Shown here: piece by piece, positions 1 to 11,664 of the stretch
Layout of the letters: each line of letters opens with the position of its first letter
Numbering within the stretch: the first letter of the stretch is position 1
Assembly: GCA_948146395.1 (NCBI GenBank)
Contig: OX411559.1
Location: 28,984,708 to 29,048,707 of the forward strand
Direction: 5' to 3'
DNA: 64,000 bases
Origin: Fragum whitleyi
Lineage: Eukaryota; Mollusca; Bivalvia; Cardiida; Cardiidae
Notes under the pieces: model-generated
What the model was told of the DNA's origin: nothing
What the model saw: the letters and a program-made list of their open reading frames with translations, nothing else
Databases searched by the model: none
Translations under genes and position numbers: made by a program

Positions 1-59
1 AGCAGGTGTGGGACTTCTTTATCTGGAGCATAAGTCTGTCACCTTTTGTCTGATTGACT

Positions 60-155
60 TGCAGTTATGTTCCTCTCATGATGGCGGAGTGCAGTGTGCA
101 AAAAGTGTAACACTAGCTAGCTTAATCTTTGAGTTATTTCCCTTTGTGTTTTTCT
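60..155 (+). repeat. fragment of an old tandem-repeat element
   Basis: The stretch around 'CATGATGGCGGAGTGCAG' followed by 'TTTGAGTTATTTCCCTTTG' resembles the monomers at 2700-3110 ('CATGGAGGAGAAGTGCAG', 'TTGGAGTTATTGCCCTT'). It is probably the tail of a diverged copy whose start lies outside the window. The match is short and approximate. Confidence 0.35.
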
Positions 156-160
156 TACTT

Positions 161-834
161 GGAGATCCAACAGTGTAATGGGTATATCTTGTGACAATTT
201 GCCACTTTGCAATGTAGAGGAAATAATAAATCCATTACCAGAAGACAAAATGCTAGTCTGATCAAAAAGAATTTCTGCTAACTCATTCAAGTGCAAAGCA
301 CTTTACAAAGGAATGCCTTATAGGATAACAAACATTGTGAGAAACTGGGTATTCGCTGGTGATAAGCAATTTTCTTTCCCACTATGTTTCTTCAGATTGA
401 ATTTTCTTCAGTGCATTGAAATATGGATTTATGGAGTTAAATTAGCTATTATTTGATATTTGTGTTTATTTCCTTACATAACCATAATTGTAATCATGGT
501 AATTGTGTTAGATCTGCAAAATATATATTGTAGCCAAAGTACTACCTCTCATAAAGATAATTCAACTGGCTTGGAAATGTTTGATTTAGAAACAACTTAT
601 GATATTTTTAGCTCGATTGGCTGACCAACAGAATGGATATAGCGATGGTGTGATTCCCAACTTGTTTACACAACATAGTCCTCAAACAACATCTAATGTT
701 CTTGAATCCTTCACAAGTTAATTGGAAAGTCTGATAGAAGTTTCCTTTTAGTAAATGGATTGAATCTCAGTGAAAATATGGGAAAAGGGATTTTACAGAT
801 ATTCACTCAAAATACAAAATAAAAAACAACACAT
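161..834. other. no gene seen
   Basis: AT-rich sequence with frequent stops in all frames. I see no recognisable repeat end, splice-flanked frame or RNA gene. Confidence 0.5.
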
Positions 835-916
835 ATGTCTCAAAAACATTCCAATGGCTCAGTGTGAAATATTTTCAACTGTTTTACAGTGAGCCATTGG
901 AATGTTTTTGAGACAT
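835..916. repeat. near-perfect 35-bp-arm hairpin, ATGGCTCAG core
   Basis: Left arm 835-869 is the reverse complement of right arm 882-916 except for a few bases near the loop; the loop is 12 nt. The inner arm reads ATGGCTCAGTGTGAAA and recurs in the hairpin at 21942-22029, while the outer arms (here ATGTCTCAAAAACATTCC) are different. It may be a tiny fold-back element or a pre-miRNA-like hairpin; nothing in the sequence decides between these. Confidence 0.8.
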
Positions 917-1575
917 GCCTGCAAAATGAGATGAGTAGCTAGTCTCAATTATACACAAAACAAAAACTTTCAAAAATCTTCCAAACCAATAGCTGAAATG
1001 ATATTCAATGCTTCTTTATAAGTGAATGTTAGGTGGCAGCAATATGACTAAAATACTTTTAAAAAGGGCATTAAACCCCATTAAAATTAAATCTTATTTA
1101 ATTACAGACTCTGCTATTCTGCTATGTAATTATACCACCGGATTTAACAGAAGAAGAAAAGGCCTCACCAAAATGTCTGTCTAGATTGAACATTCATGTG
1201 AGTAATGTACATTTATACCCTGTAGAAGGTGGCTGAATACTGGTATCAACTCTTTAGACATCAGTACATCTTTATGTCTGTCCTTACATCCACATCTCAT
1301 AAATGCAACTTCGACAATTATAAAACTGTAAAACTTTTAGATTAAACATTTTACATGTTTCAGGCAACTGCACATATTTGGCATAAAGGTAGTAACTTCA
1401 ATCAATGGACATAATTTCACAGCATTTAGGGTCAAGTTTCTCCACCATTTGTAGTTTGACACTGCAAACAAATTTTTGTGATAGCTTCTAGTTTAAGGCT
1501 ACCATTTGTCAAAAATTGGGCTTTTCATTGCAATTCCTATATTCATGGATGGTTTTCAAAATAATTTGGCACCCT
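917..1575. other. no gene seen
   Basis: AT-rich intergenic sequence. No coding frame, repeat terminus or RNA gene was recognised. Confidence 0.45.
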
Positions 1576-3289
1576 TTTTATGCTCCCCGAAGGGAGAGCA
1601 TATAGCCGCCGTTTCGTCTGTCTGTCCATCCATAATTCCGTCCGTCCGTAATTCCTTCTGTCCGTCCGTCCCCACCTATTTCTCCTTAACCCATGGGCCA
1701 AGTCAAATGAAACAGTGATGATGCATCTGTGAGGGTTTTTGGATTTGAGGCCTCGTAAGGGGAAAAGGGGACTTAGGGTAAAAAACATTTTTTCCCAAAT
1801 TTCTCCTAGTCTAACAGTCAGGATTTAGTGAAATTTCATATTTGAGTAGCAAATCAGATGCCCTTTACCATAAACAATTTGAAATGAACATAAAAAAAAT
1901 ATATTGTGGAAAAAGGGAGCTAAATGTTTGTTACCTTTACGTTAGCGTGTAAAATATAGTTATTCTTTCATTTCTCCTAGTGTTTTGCTCAGAATTTGAT
2001 GCAATTTCACATTTGAGTAGCAAATCAGATGCCCTTTACCATAAACTATATGAAATTTGTGTCTAAAAGTATGTCATGCAAAAAGGGGGTTTAATGTTTG
2101 TTACCTTTATGTTAGCTGTATATGAAAACACCTTATTTGAGTGTCTGTCCGTCCCCACCTATTTCTCACTTACCCTTGGGCCAAATCAAATGCAACTTAC
2201 CATGTGAACTCCCTATGATATAGTGATGATGCATCTGTGACGGTCTTTGGATTTGAGGCCTCGTCACGGGAAAAGGGGACTTAGGGTAAAAAACATTTTT
2301 TCCCAAATTTCTCCTAGTCTAACTGTCAGAATTTAGTGAAATTTCATATTTGAGTATCAAATCAGATGCCCTTTACTATAAGCAATATGAAATGAACGTA
2401 AAAAAAATATATTGTGGAAAAAGGGGGCTAAATGTTTGTTACCTTTACATTAGCTTATAAAATGCAGTTATTCTTTCATTTCTCCTAGTCTTTTGCTCAG
2501 AATTTGATGCAATTTCACATTTGAGTAGCAAATCAGATGCCCTTTACCATAAACTATTTGAAATTTGTGTCTAAAAGTTTGTCATGCAAAAAGGGGGTTT
2601 AATGTTTGTTACATTTATGTTGGCTGTATAAAACACCTTATTTGAGTCCTTGCAATCCGACCACAGAGCATATCTCCTACAGTATTATAGCTATCAACTT
2701 GAATCTTTATGGGTGGATAGATCTCATGGAGGAGAAGTGCTATGCATAAGACATACAACTCTTACTTGCATAATTTTGGAGTTATTGCCCTTTTCAATTT
2801 TTATACTAAGATTATGTCTGTAGCATATCTCCTAAAGTATGATAGCTATCAACTTGAAACTTTATGGGTGGATAGATCTCATGGAGGAGAAGTGCAGTGC
2901 ACAAGAACTACAACTCTTACTTGCATAATTTTGGAGTTATTGCCCTTTGTTATTTTTGATACTTAGATTTTGTCTGGAGTATATCTCCTAAAGTATAATA
3001 GCTATCAACTTGAAACTTTATGGGTGGATAGATCTCATGGAGCAGAAGTGCAACACACCAGATCTACAACACATGCTTGCATAATTTTGGAGTTATTGCC
3101 CCTTGTTATTTTTGATACTTAGATTTTATAGGAGGTAAATCTTTGACAGTACAAAAAAATCTTTAATCTATTAGGCTTCAGTTTACTATCAAGCTTTCGT
3201 TGCGGGGGATGTCCATGTCCAACATGGCTCTTATTTTTGTGACAATGCCTTATTCGGGGAGCATAATCCGTCTCTGACGGCTCTTGTCT
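1576..3289 (+). mobile_element. Helentron-like non-autonomous element, TATGCTCCCCG family
   Basis: The 5' end carries the palindrome TATGCTCCCCG-AAGG-GAGAGCATA (about 1578-1602), followed by a GTCCGTCC-rich stretch. The 3' end at about 3255-3289 has CGGGGAGCATA, the exact reverse complement of the 5' TATGCTCCCCG, then a hairpin CCGTCTCTGACGG and the tail CTCTTGT. Inside are two tandem copies of a ~490-bp unit (both starting near CCCCACCTATTTCTC, 1670 and 2154) and three copies of a ~155-bp monomer (about 2688, 2840, 2998). No transposase or helicase is encoded, so the element would need help in trans. Assignment to the Helentron/HINE or pearl-type class is inferred from architecture only. Confidence 0.65.
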
Positions 3290-3321
3290 TATCAGAGGAA
3301 TAATTGTTATTTGTGCTTTTA

Positions 3322-4027
3322 TTAGCTCACCTGAGCACAAAGTGCTCAAGGTGAGCTATTGTGATTGCTCACCGTCCGTCTTCCATCCATTGTACATCCA
3401 TACATCCGTCTGTCCGTACGTCAACAATTTCTTTAAACATCTTCTCCTCCTAAACCACTAGGCCAATCAAGCTGAAACTTGGCAGGTATATTTCTTGGGT
3501 GAAGTTCTTAAAAAGTTGTTGAAAGAATTTAATTTCATCAAAAACTCTGGTTTGCTTGGTAACAGAAAGGCTGAAAAATGGCTGAAAATTGCTGAAAAAC
3601 TTCTTTTCATCCTAAAACACAGGGCTAATTAAGCTGAAACTTGGTAGGGATGTGTTTTTGGTGGAGCTCTACCAAAATTGTAAAAATAATTTTATTCAAT
3701 CAAAATCTCCGGTTTCCATGGTATTGGAAATGTAAAAATATTGCCAATAATATCAGAGAAGGCTAATCTTGGCCTTAACTATTGGGCATATCTTAAACTT
3801 GGCAGGGATATTTTTAAGATTTAGGTCTACTAAACTTGTTAAAAGAATTCAATTCCATCAATAACTTTGTTTGCAATTAAAAAGAAAATCAAATTGCAGT
3901 AGGAGGAAATTAATTAAATCCACCCTAAATGTACATCAAACAATCTCTGGTATTTATAACATTGTTGACACGTTATGAGTTGACTTACTCAGGTGAGCGA
4001 TATAGGACCATCATGGTCCTCTTGTTT
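3322..4027 (+). mobile_element. Helentron-like element, TAGCTCACCTGAG family, copy 1
   Basis: The 5' end has TAGCTCACCTGAGCAC folding with GTGCTCAAGGTGAGCTA. The 3' end has CTCAGGTGAGCGA (inverted copy of the 5' end), then hairpin GGACCATCATGGTCC and the tail TCTTGTT. The interior starts with CCGTC-rich sequence and has diverged monomers with 'GCTGAAACTTGGCAGG'. It shares ends with copies at 28618-29873 (minus) and 40594-41860 (plus). No protein is encoded. Confidence 0.75.
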
Positions 4028-4879
4028 CCATTTACACACTCTTTGAAATGTTTTTTACAGATTTTTTTTAAATTTGACTGTCTACATCTTTTGTATCCAA
4101 CTTTTATATATCTTCAGATTCAAAAGTACAGCAGGTGGGTATCATCACAAGAAAGAGATTCAGAAAAGGCTACTGATATACCTTAATTATATTGTTATAT
4201 GGTATTGTTATTATTAATAGAATAAATTGAGAAAAATATTTTTTTTTATTGTTTGGCCATTTTAAGAATAGAGGAGTAGTTCTAGTCTCTGGAATCATTG
4301 TCGGTTTTCCATATATAATGCACTATGTGCACTGTGCACTATATAGATAAATAAAGTCTTAACCCCTCTTTTGGCAGTCAGCATTATATATTATAATTGC
4401 ATTGTGTCATTGTCTACACTGTTTCACGCGTTTACCTCTGGCATGTGTGAAATTGTTGAAAATGTCATGCACATGCTCAAATATGCTCATAATATTTTGC
4501 TTGGGTCAAATTTAGGCTCTGCCTGGGAGATAAAGGAAATGTTTCAGCCAGAATTATCCCTGACAGTCTATGGTAATGATATATGGAGGATACTGAATAA
4601 GTGGTCATTTAATACCGAATATATTCGTATAAGGAAATTAAATATTTATTGATTCAAGTTATTCTGCCAAACATATAATGGTGTTTGCAATATGACGTCA
4701 GCAAATCTATTATGACATCATTTTTCCAACCAAATATTATGTTGCTAAATGTTCTTGGCTCATTTGCATAGTTATTCCTCCAGTGTAATAACACCAGTGA
4801 AATATAAGAAATATCCAACAGTGTTGTTTCACTCCTGTGAAGTAGGTCATACTATAGAAAGTAGATATTATCTCCTAGT
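4028..4879. other. no gene seen
   Basis: AT-rich sequence between two repeats. A 93-residue open frame at 4371-4652 has no recognisable domain and no supporting splice signals, so I do not call it. Confidence 0.4.
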
Positions 4880-5975
4880 GGACATCTGCCTATAAAGGGC
4901 CCATTTGGATGAATTTTTCACAAAATGTTCTTGGTCACCTGGCCTTGTGAATATTGTTCCAGTTTGGTGAAAAGATGCTGTGTCATATGAAAAGGGCCTT
5001 TATATCAAATTTCTTGTGAACGCAACTTCTCTTACCTTTATGGACCATTTGGATGAAATTTTCACATGTTCCCAGTCACCTTTCCTTGTCCATTTTGTTG
5101 AGGTTTGTGTAAATCTGGAGCATCACACAAATTTCTATCGAATGCAACTCCTTCATTATGAACCAACTTGAATGAAACTTTTGCAAAATGTTCCTTGTCA
5201 CCAGTCCTTGTTCATATTGTGGTTTGGTGAAATTTTGTGGCATTATGGAAAAAAGGGGCTTCATGTCAAAGTTCCTTTGAATTCAGCTCCTTCTTTTTTG
5301 GACCAATTTGGATGAAACTTTCCCAAATAGTTCCTAGTCACCTAACCTTATGCATTTTGCAAGGATATTGTGAAATTCTGCCACATCATGGAAATAGGGG
5401 CCTTCATGTCAATTTTCTTGCGAACACAGCTCCTCCTTGTAAATATGGAATGATTTAGATGAAACTTTCACAAAATGTCATTTGACCTTGTGTATATTGT
5501 CAAGTTTTATTGATTTTCTGCCCCATCATTGAAAAAGAGACATTCATATCTAATTTTTTGTGCACATAACTTTAGCTCCATTTCTTGACTAATTCAAACT
5601 AAACTTTCTCAAAGTAACCCTAGTCACCTCTCTTGTACATATTGCTGCAGTTTGGTGAAATTATTTTATGTCAAATTTATTGTGAACACAGCTCTCCTTT
5701 CATTTATGGACTGATATGGGTAAATACTTGGAAAATGATCCTTGCCACCTGACCATTGGCATATTGCCATGGTTAAGTTAAATTCTGTTGCGTCAAGGAA
5801 AAGGTGCCTTCATGTCAAATTTTCTTGATAATGCATCAGCATTCATGCAAGGATTTCAATGAAATTTTCTATAAAAGACCCTAGAAGTCTGGGCATGCAC
5901 ATATTGTACAGGTTTGATGATTCAAGCTGTTTGAACCGTCACAGAAAAAGGAGCCTCATAGTAAAATATTTTGTA
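4880..5975. repeat. diverged tandem array, ~115-150-bp monomers
   Basis: About eight imperfect monomers are marked by 'TTGGATGAAACTTTCACA'-like phrases near 4905, 5050, 5168, 5305, 5457, 5603, 5720 and 5850. The phrases 'CATCATGGAAATAGGGGCC' and 'TCAATTTTCTTGCGAACA' match the monomer inside 40594-41860 ('TATCATGGGAAAAGGGGCC', 'ACAATTTTCTTGTTTACA'), so the array is an old relative of that monomer. No intact element ends were found around it. Confidence 0.65.
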
Positions 5976-6467
5976 TGTCCGTACGTCAATATTTTATGAT
6001 GGCAAATAAAATTTCTTACAACACAACTTCTAATTTTTGGATAAAAGGGAAACATATCTTCACTTTAGGATGGATTTGGTTGATACTGTCAAATTCTATT
6101 CTTCATTTTGTGAGCAGGAGCATATTTTCACTTTTCATAAATATGATGCAGCATCGCTGAAAAGGAGGGGCTTCGTTTAGACGAATATCCATTTTGCGGC
6201 AAATCTTGTGTCCACGCCACTCTTGTTGAATTGTATAGGTTGTTCTTATTAAGCGAGGATGAATCGTTTATTTCCCTTCAAATCCTATGTAATAGGACTC
6301 GTAGGATTCGTATTGTCTATATCATTCCAATGAGAATCCATAACAAAGGATTTAATGGTGAAATATAACTGAATTCAACCTGAAATTGAAAAAAAAGAAA
6401 ACATATTTTTGTCAAAAGTTAGAGACAAAGTACTAGAGGCAATGGAATAGTACAAGTTTTCTTGTAT
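5976..6467. other. no gene seen
   Basis: No recognisable feature apart from a short GTCCGTACGTC phrase at its left edge, which hints at a decayed element end. Confidence 0.35.
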
Positions 6468-6545
6468 TAAAATGTGATGCCTCATGTGAAAAGGACCTGT
6501 TCTGGAACTTCGTAAAATAAATATTTGATCAAGAAATCCGATAAT
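6468..6545. repeat. fragment related to the 26455-26692 element
   Basis: The stretch 'CTCATGTGAAAAGGACC ... CTGGAACTTCGTAAAATA ... AATATTTGATCAAGAAAT' matches 26463-26525 at most positions. It looks like one end of the same hairpin-bearing MITE without the hairpin. Confidence 0.5.
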
Positions 6546-6677
6546 CGTGTACCACAAATAATAATGTAGGAAGAAGAAAGGTAGAGCATACTTTCTAGAT
6601 CAAGAAAATTGCTTGAAAGCTTGAACTTTCACGGTCTGATGAGGTTCGTTTCTTCTTGTACTTCAAATATTGAGGGA

Positions 6678-6739
6678 TCAGCGCAATACTATTGTAAGTG
6701 CCTATAACTATATAGACACTTACACTAGCATTGCGCTGA
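6678..6739. repeat. 23-bp-arm hairpin
   Basis: Arms TCAGCGCAATACTATTGTAA... (6678-6700) and ...AGCATTGCGCTGA (6717-6739) pair with two mismatches around a 16-nt loop. The size fits a pre-miRNA or a minimal fold-back element. No homologous copy was seen in the window. Confidence 0.7.
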
Positions 6740-7785
6740 ACCATGGAGATTGCCTATTTTTGCAAGATGTGTCGCAAAAATATCGAGTAAAGTGTCGGAT
6801 TGTATTACATGTTCAGATATTAATAGAACTCCTTTGTTTTAAATGTTGAAATATTTAAAGAGATTCGTAACATATATCTTGATCAGCCATACAAAAATGA
6901 GACTGTTCGTCAGAAGTGAAGAATATTTAATTAATTAATAACAAATCACAGAACTATTTCATTACATTTCGTGACGAAATAAGATAGCTTTGTTGGTTAC
7001 ACAATAAGCTCTGAATCCTCAGCTGTTTTCTGAAACCCTGTTTATATAAATCGGAATCTTTGTTATAAATTGGCATAGGTATAAATTTTTGTTTACCTAT
7101 ATAAGAGTAATGAAATGCCTACTGTTATGCAGTTTGACACTAGGCTGTTAGGCGTCTTATTTTCGTTTTCCCGTGATTTGTGTGATGCTCTTCAGCACAG
7201 AAGCATATTTCAAGCGGTCAAGTACGCTAAATTCAGCTTTACCTATTTTGAACGGATACACTTTTTGAGAACTATTATGGGGAAACAAGTAAAGAAAGAA
7301 AATCTGTCACGAATGCGAAGTTGTCGGATGAGATGTCAAGGTAGTACACCTTTTTTGACCCGCGGTAATAGATCGGGGGCATGTTGTTTTTTTGTTGTCT
7401 ATTTTTCTATCTTTTAGTCCCAAAATATTTTTGATTGGCGTGTGTTTTTTTGATTGGTTATTGATGGAGTCATTTCGCATGTGTATTTCTTAAGACAAGT
7501 TCTTTCTGATGGTATCAGCGCCAATGTCATCGATTTAGGTTCTATCATTTTCGAGCTTAAATATGAGTAAAAGTCAAACTAACTTTGAAAATAACTTTGG
7601 TGGCATGGAAAATGATATGATTTTCCATATTTCACACGTTTATTGCTTGTGACAATACCTTGCAGTGGATACTTAAGTATAGGCCTGTGAATCTTCCAAA
7701 TTTCTAATTGTGTAAATCAAATCCCTAACGTAAATATGCAATTGATTTCTCGTGGGAAAAGGAAGAATTATATCTCTTCACATTT
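6740..7785. other. no supported gene
   Basis: A 100-residue frame at 7115-7417 contains a possible donor (CAAG|GTAGTA near 7340), but its translation has no domain I recognise and no acceptor upstream supports an exon. Left uncalled. Confidence 0.35.
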
Positions 7786-7918
7786 TTATACGCCCGAAGG
7801 GTCGTATTATGTTATGGCCCCGGTCGTCTGTCCGTCCGTTAGCAATTTTTTGTGTGCGCAACTTCCTCCTAAACTATCAATGGGAATGAGCTGAAACTAG
7901 ACACAATTACTCCCTATG

Positions 7919-8133
7919 GTTTAAACCTATTTATTTTACATCGATTTGGAAACAAGTTCTTAGAACTTAGATTAATCCCTCTCGATTCTGCTTCCTGGAA
8001 AATACACCAGTACTCGCGCCGAATGTGTGGGCCAATGAAAGAACCAAGATCGATAGCCGCTCCCGGGAATCGAACTCGGGACCTTTGAGTCAAGAGGCCG
8101 ACGCTCTACCTCTAGACCACGGACACCACACTT
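7919..8133 (-). mobile_element. tRNA-derived SINE, copy 1, with 13-bp TSD
   Basis: On the minus strand the head has an A-box-like TGGTCTAGAGG (complement of 8109-8119) and a B-box-like GAGTTCGATTCC (complement of 8066-8077). The tRNA fold is imperfect (oversized anticodon loop, unpaired acceptor), so this is a SINE head and not a tRNA gene. ATTACTCCCTATG (7906-7918) and ATTACTCTCTATG (8134-8146) flank it as a target-site duplication with one mismatch; the neighbouring monomers show the uninterrupted target. A second copy of almost equal length (214 bp versus 215 bp) lies at 34039-34252. Confidence 0.85.
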
Positions 8134-8579
8134 ATTACTCTCTATGATGTCTAGATGTGCATAAGACCTTTAAATCAAATCGCTCCAGTCATTCCTGAGA
8201 AATCTTATCTACCCTTGAATTTAACGAATATCACTGTTTTTTGTGTGCGCAACTCCTCCTAAACTATCAATTGGAATGAAGTGTAACTAGATACAATTAC
8301 TCCCTATGATGTCTAGTTGTGCATAAGACCTTTGAAATTCAAATCGCTCCAGTCATTCCTGAGAAATCTTTAATTATATGCCATTGAATTTAACAAAATA
8401 ACTGTTTTTGTGTGCTCAACTCCTCCAAAAAAAGCCAATTGCACTGAGCGGAAACCAGACACAATTACTCTCTATGACGTCTAGTTGTGCATAAGACCTT
8501 AGAAATTCAAATGGCTCCAGTCATTCCCGAGAAATCTTGAATAATCTGCCCTTGAATTAAACGAAAATCACTTGGTTTC

Positions 8580-8592
8580 TTTTTTTTTTTTT

Positions 8593-8624
<32 letters not shown>

Positions 8625-8628
8625 GGGG
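8580..8628. repeat. poly-T / poly-G homopolymer block
   Basis: About 23 T followed by about 21 G, then AGGGG. It lies inside one monomer of the 7786-9235 element, where sister monomers have only a short T run. Length is likely unstable and prone to sequencing error. Confidence 0.9.
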
Positions 8629-9229
8629 CTGTTTGGTGCAACTCCTCCAAAAAGCCAATTGAAATGAGCTGAAACTAGACACAATTACTCCCTATGATGT
8701 CTAGTTGTGCATAAGACTTTTCAATTCAAAATGCTCTAGTCATTCTTGAGTAATCGTGAATTATTTTCCCTTGAGTTGAATGAAAAACTAAATTTTTGTC
8801 AGCTCATTTTCTCCAACATTTTGGATGGGAATGAAAGGAAACTTTCCACAATGACTCTGTAGGTTGTCTATTTGTGCTTAGGACTAAATATTTTTCACAT
8901 GTAAAGTAGTTCCTGATTTATCTGCCCTTTACTTCACAAAATAGTTTAAAATTACAGATTTTTTGTTTGTGTGTGTGTGCACGACTCCTACAAATTTGAA
9001 TTGATTGAAACGAATCTTGCCACAATGTAACCCTGATATTTGGTTGAACTGAAGACTTCAGAAATTCAAAAGGCTTGGGTCTTTCTTGTATTATCTGCCC
9101 TTGAATTGTTTGAAACTCACAATATTTCTTTTGTGAGCAACTCGTCACACTTTGAATTGGAATGAACTGAAACTTGCAAAATGACAGTTTGGCGTATAGT
9201 TGTGCATAAAACCATTTTTACGCATTTAC

Positions 9230-9611
9230 AATTCAAAATTTACAAGGTGAATGATTTGGAATGAGTGAGTTTTCAATGAAATTAAGGGGAGGTAATACAA
9301 TATCTATGATTTCTCCAAATTGGACAAAATTAGCGAGTAACTAAAAAAAATCAACGCAGTTCTCTGTTTTTGTATCTTTTCGGACTAATCAGACGCTCTG
9401 GAATCCACATCCAATATTGAAAAAGTGCAACGATTTATTAGATCGATTTGAACGAAATGTTGATCGTTATAAACACATGATTTTGAAGCGTTTGGGGCGA
9501 TTTCAGTTGAATGATTTGGGTGAGCCTTGGAATGATTGAAAGTTACGCTAAACGAGCGGTTAAGAATGATTTTGATCGAAGTGAATGTTAATATCACGAT
9601 GTTACTAACTG
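9230..9611 (+). mobile_element. Tc1/mariner-like MITE, copy A (left end decayed)
   Basis: The right end reads TATCACGATGTTACTAACTG, matching the right inverted repeat of the copy at 36091-36514. The left side keeps 'TACAAGGTGAATGATTTGG' but the terminal CAGTTAAC is not recognisable. Internal phrases GGGGAGGTAAT, AAAATTAGCGA and CAGACGCT recur in the other copies. No transposase is present. Confidence 0.7.
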
Positions 9612-10450
9612 TTCTCTACTAGTAATCCGACGTTGAATGTCTAAATTATTTAAAAAGTTCGCGAAGTGCTTGACAGACTCCCGTGTATCATTTTCGTCTG
9701 GAAATTCAAAACAAACTTTGGTAATAATAGAAAAACGGACCTCCGTTAGTAAATACCTCACAACAGATAGCCTTTAAGTTTCATGTATGGTAGAAAACTT
9801 GAATAGAAAAAGCATACAGAATAAGTAAAATCTATTGTTTAAGTGTCATTAGATATACATGCATGGTACTTATAATAGTTTTGTGTTGACCCCCAGGAAA
9901 TGGTGTAGACAGACATTCCCTACACAGTTTCATCGTTCGGTTGTGAAAACTCGATTCTTCAACATTATCTTGATTTTCTATAGTGGCCGATAGAATCTTT
10001 TTCAATTCGTTTTCAATTGACTTTTCTTCTGTTAATGGACTATAATTAGATATTTCTATTGAAAATGATGTGCGGGTTTAATATACATGTACAGGTTTTA
10101 ATTGCTTTTAGATGTGGTTGATTTTTTCCATTATTTTGGAAAATTGCCCTCTTTTATCCTTTATCGTGTTAATTTATAAGGGTATACAGAAAACAAGAAT
10201 AAATATTGCCATGACGTCGTATCCCCCTTCGAATCCACAATATTTCCCTAACGTTAATTTGTACCTTTAATCAGAAGCAACAGTTTGGGTCTCAAAACAT
10301 GTCAAAGACGGGAATGTCACCAATCTGCAAACATTTCCTCCATTGCAGGTTGATAAGAGGTCTAAATAAGATTATTTAACTTAATTTTGGTCCTTTAGTT
10401 TTTGGAGAGAAAAAAAAAAGATTTTCAAAGTGGTCACTTAACAACATATG
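9612..10450. other. no gene seen
   Basis: AT-rich sequence without a recognisable coding frame, repeat end or RNA gene. Confidence 0.45.
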
Positions 10451-10557
10451 TGACCTGTCACGTGAAAAGGAGCCATCTGGGAAGTGCGTAAAGTGTCGAC
10501 CCTTGTCAGACTGTGCGGATTGCGCAGACTGACTAGGATCGACTCTTTTCGCACTTT
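10451..10557. repeat. hairpin-MITE family member (one end plus hairpin)
   Basis: Begins GACCTGTCACGTGAAAAGG and runs into a hairpin with arms about 10482-10517 and 10522-10556. The apex CAGACTGTGCGG/TTGCGCAGACTGAC is shared with hairpins at 15433-15670, 26455-26692 and 38891-39131. The outer stem GTCGACCCTTGTC is shared with the 26.6-kb copy. Confidence 0.75.
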
Positions 10558-11664
10558 ACTAATTTTCTGAATCTAGAATAATCAATCTACCTTCCTTTGA
10601 AAGATTCTTTTTTTAAATGCGAAAATATATGTACGATGTGTTTGATTTTCTTAGTAATACAGGCATGTTTGCATTCTTAGTAATATATTTCTGCAATTTA
10701 AACACCATTCTGAATAATTTTGACTTGTATCCGACTACAAATGATACACATTATTGACAAATACTTATTGTAGTAGCCATTTTGGAATTTGTTCATCTTT
10801 AATCGCCTAGTGATTCTCAAGTCGCATCAACCAGATTTCATAGCTGGACAACTATTTCTACTTTTTTCAAGATATTCTATTTATCATCTAAAACTACCGA
10901 TTAGAATTTAACCAAGCTTCATAGATATGAAACTTGGAAAATGCTCTGTCATATTGCTTCCTTCAATTTTTATTGAGCGACGACCTTTGTGCTGTGGTCT
11001 GTTGCATCAGAAAAATATTATAACGTAGAACTAGAGGAAGAATCTTCTCTGAATCGAAAATATTAAATACAAATCATTTTTTGTCACGAACTTTCCTTGG
11101 AAGAACCTCTCTCTTTGTTTGTCTGTTAGTAATATGATTTCTGCGCCAAAGAGTGGTCCTCATGGTGTAAAATCTCTGGTTTTCTCACTCATACATTTAT
11201 TGATGGATTTGCATAAAACTAGGCAAATGTTGTCATCGTATGTTCGTGCGCATTTTTGTTGCTGCTTGGAATTATAATCTGGGCCTTCAACAATGATCGG
11301 TGGGTTTTCCCGATTATTTGAAAAAAAATCGTTATTATCAGGTCAACCTACATATTAAATCTGCTTGGTCTTATGATACTGTGTCATAGGAAAAGGAGCT
11401 GCCATGTAAATGCCTTGTTAACATGCTGCCTTGTCCATTGATGAATAACTTTTGCTGAAACTTGCACATAGTCTGACCATGGTTATATTAGCGCCTATTG
11501 TTACATCGTGATGTGATATGTCACAGGAAATTTGCCTTAATGGTTTAAAATTCGGTGCTGATATCAAAAGCTGTTGGTGCATAAGAGTTTAAAAGGCACA
11601 CAGACCGGTCACTTCAAAAGCGTGCGTGTTTTTGAATTCCCAGTGTAAAATCTGATGATTGTCG
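10558..11664. other. no gene; one stray satellite monomer
   Basis: Mostly unique AT-rich DNA. Around 11380-11440, 'GTCATAGGAAAAGGAGC' and 'AAATGCCTTGTTAACA' resemble a single monomer of the 4880-5975 array. Confidence 0.4.

Larger units (their letters stand above)
7786..9235 (+). mobile_element. tandem-monomer element, ATACGCCCGAAGG family, interrupted by a SINE
   Basis: The 5' palindrome ATACGCCC-GAA-GGGTCGTAT is followed by GTCTGTCCGTCCGTT and then by about seven ~165-bp monomers, each starting near 'TTTTGTGTGCGCAACTCCTCC' (about 7846, 8234, 8400, 8620, 8786, 8950, 9116) and carrying 'CTAGTTGTGCATAAGACC'. Monomers diverge towards the right. No matching 3' terminus was found before the MITE at 9230, so the right end is approximate or lost. 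A SINE sits inside the first monomer (7919-8133). Confidence 0.6.

Noticed and set aside
8040..8130. tRNA gene on the minus strand
   Set aside because: A and B boxes are present but the cloverleaf is broken; it is the head of a SINE with a second copy at 34039-34252.
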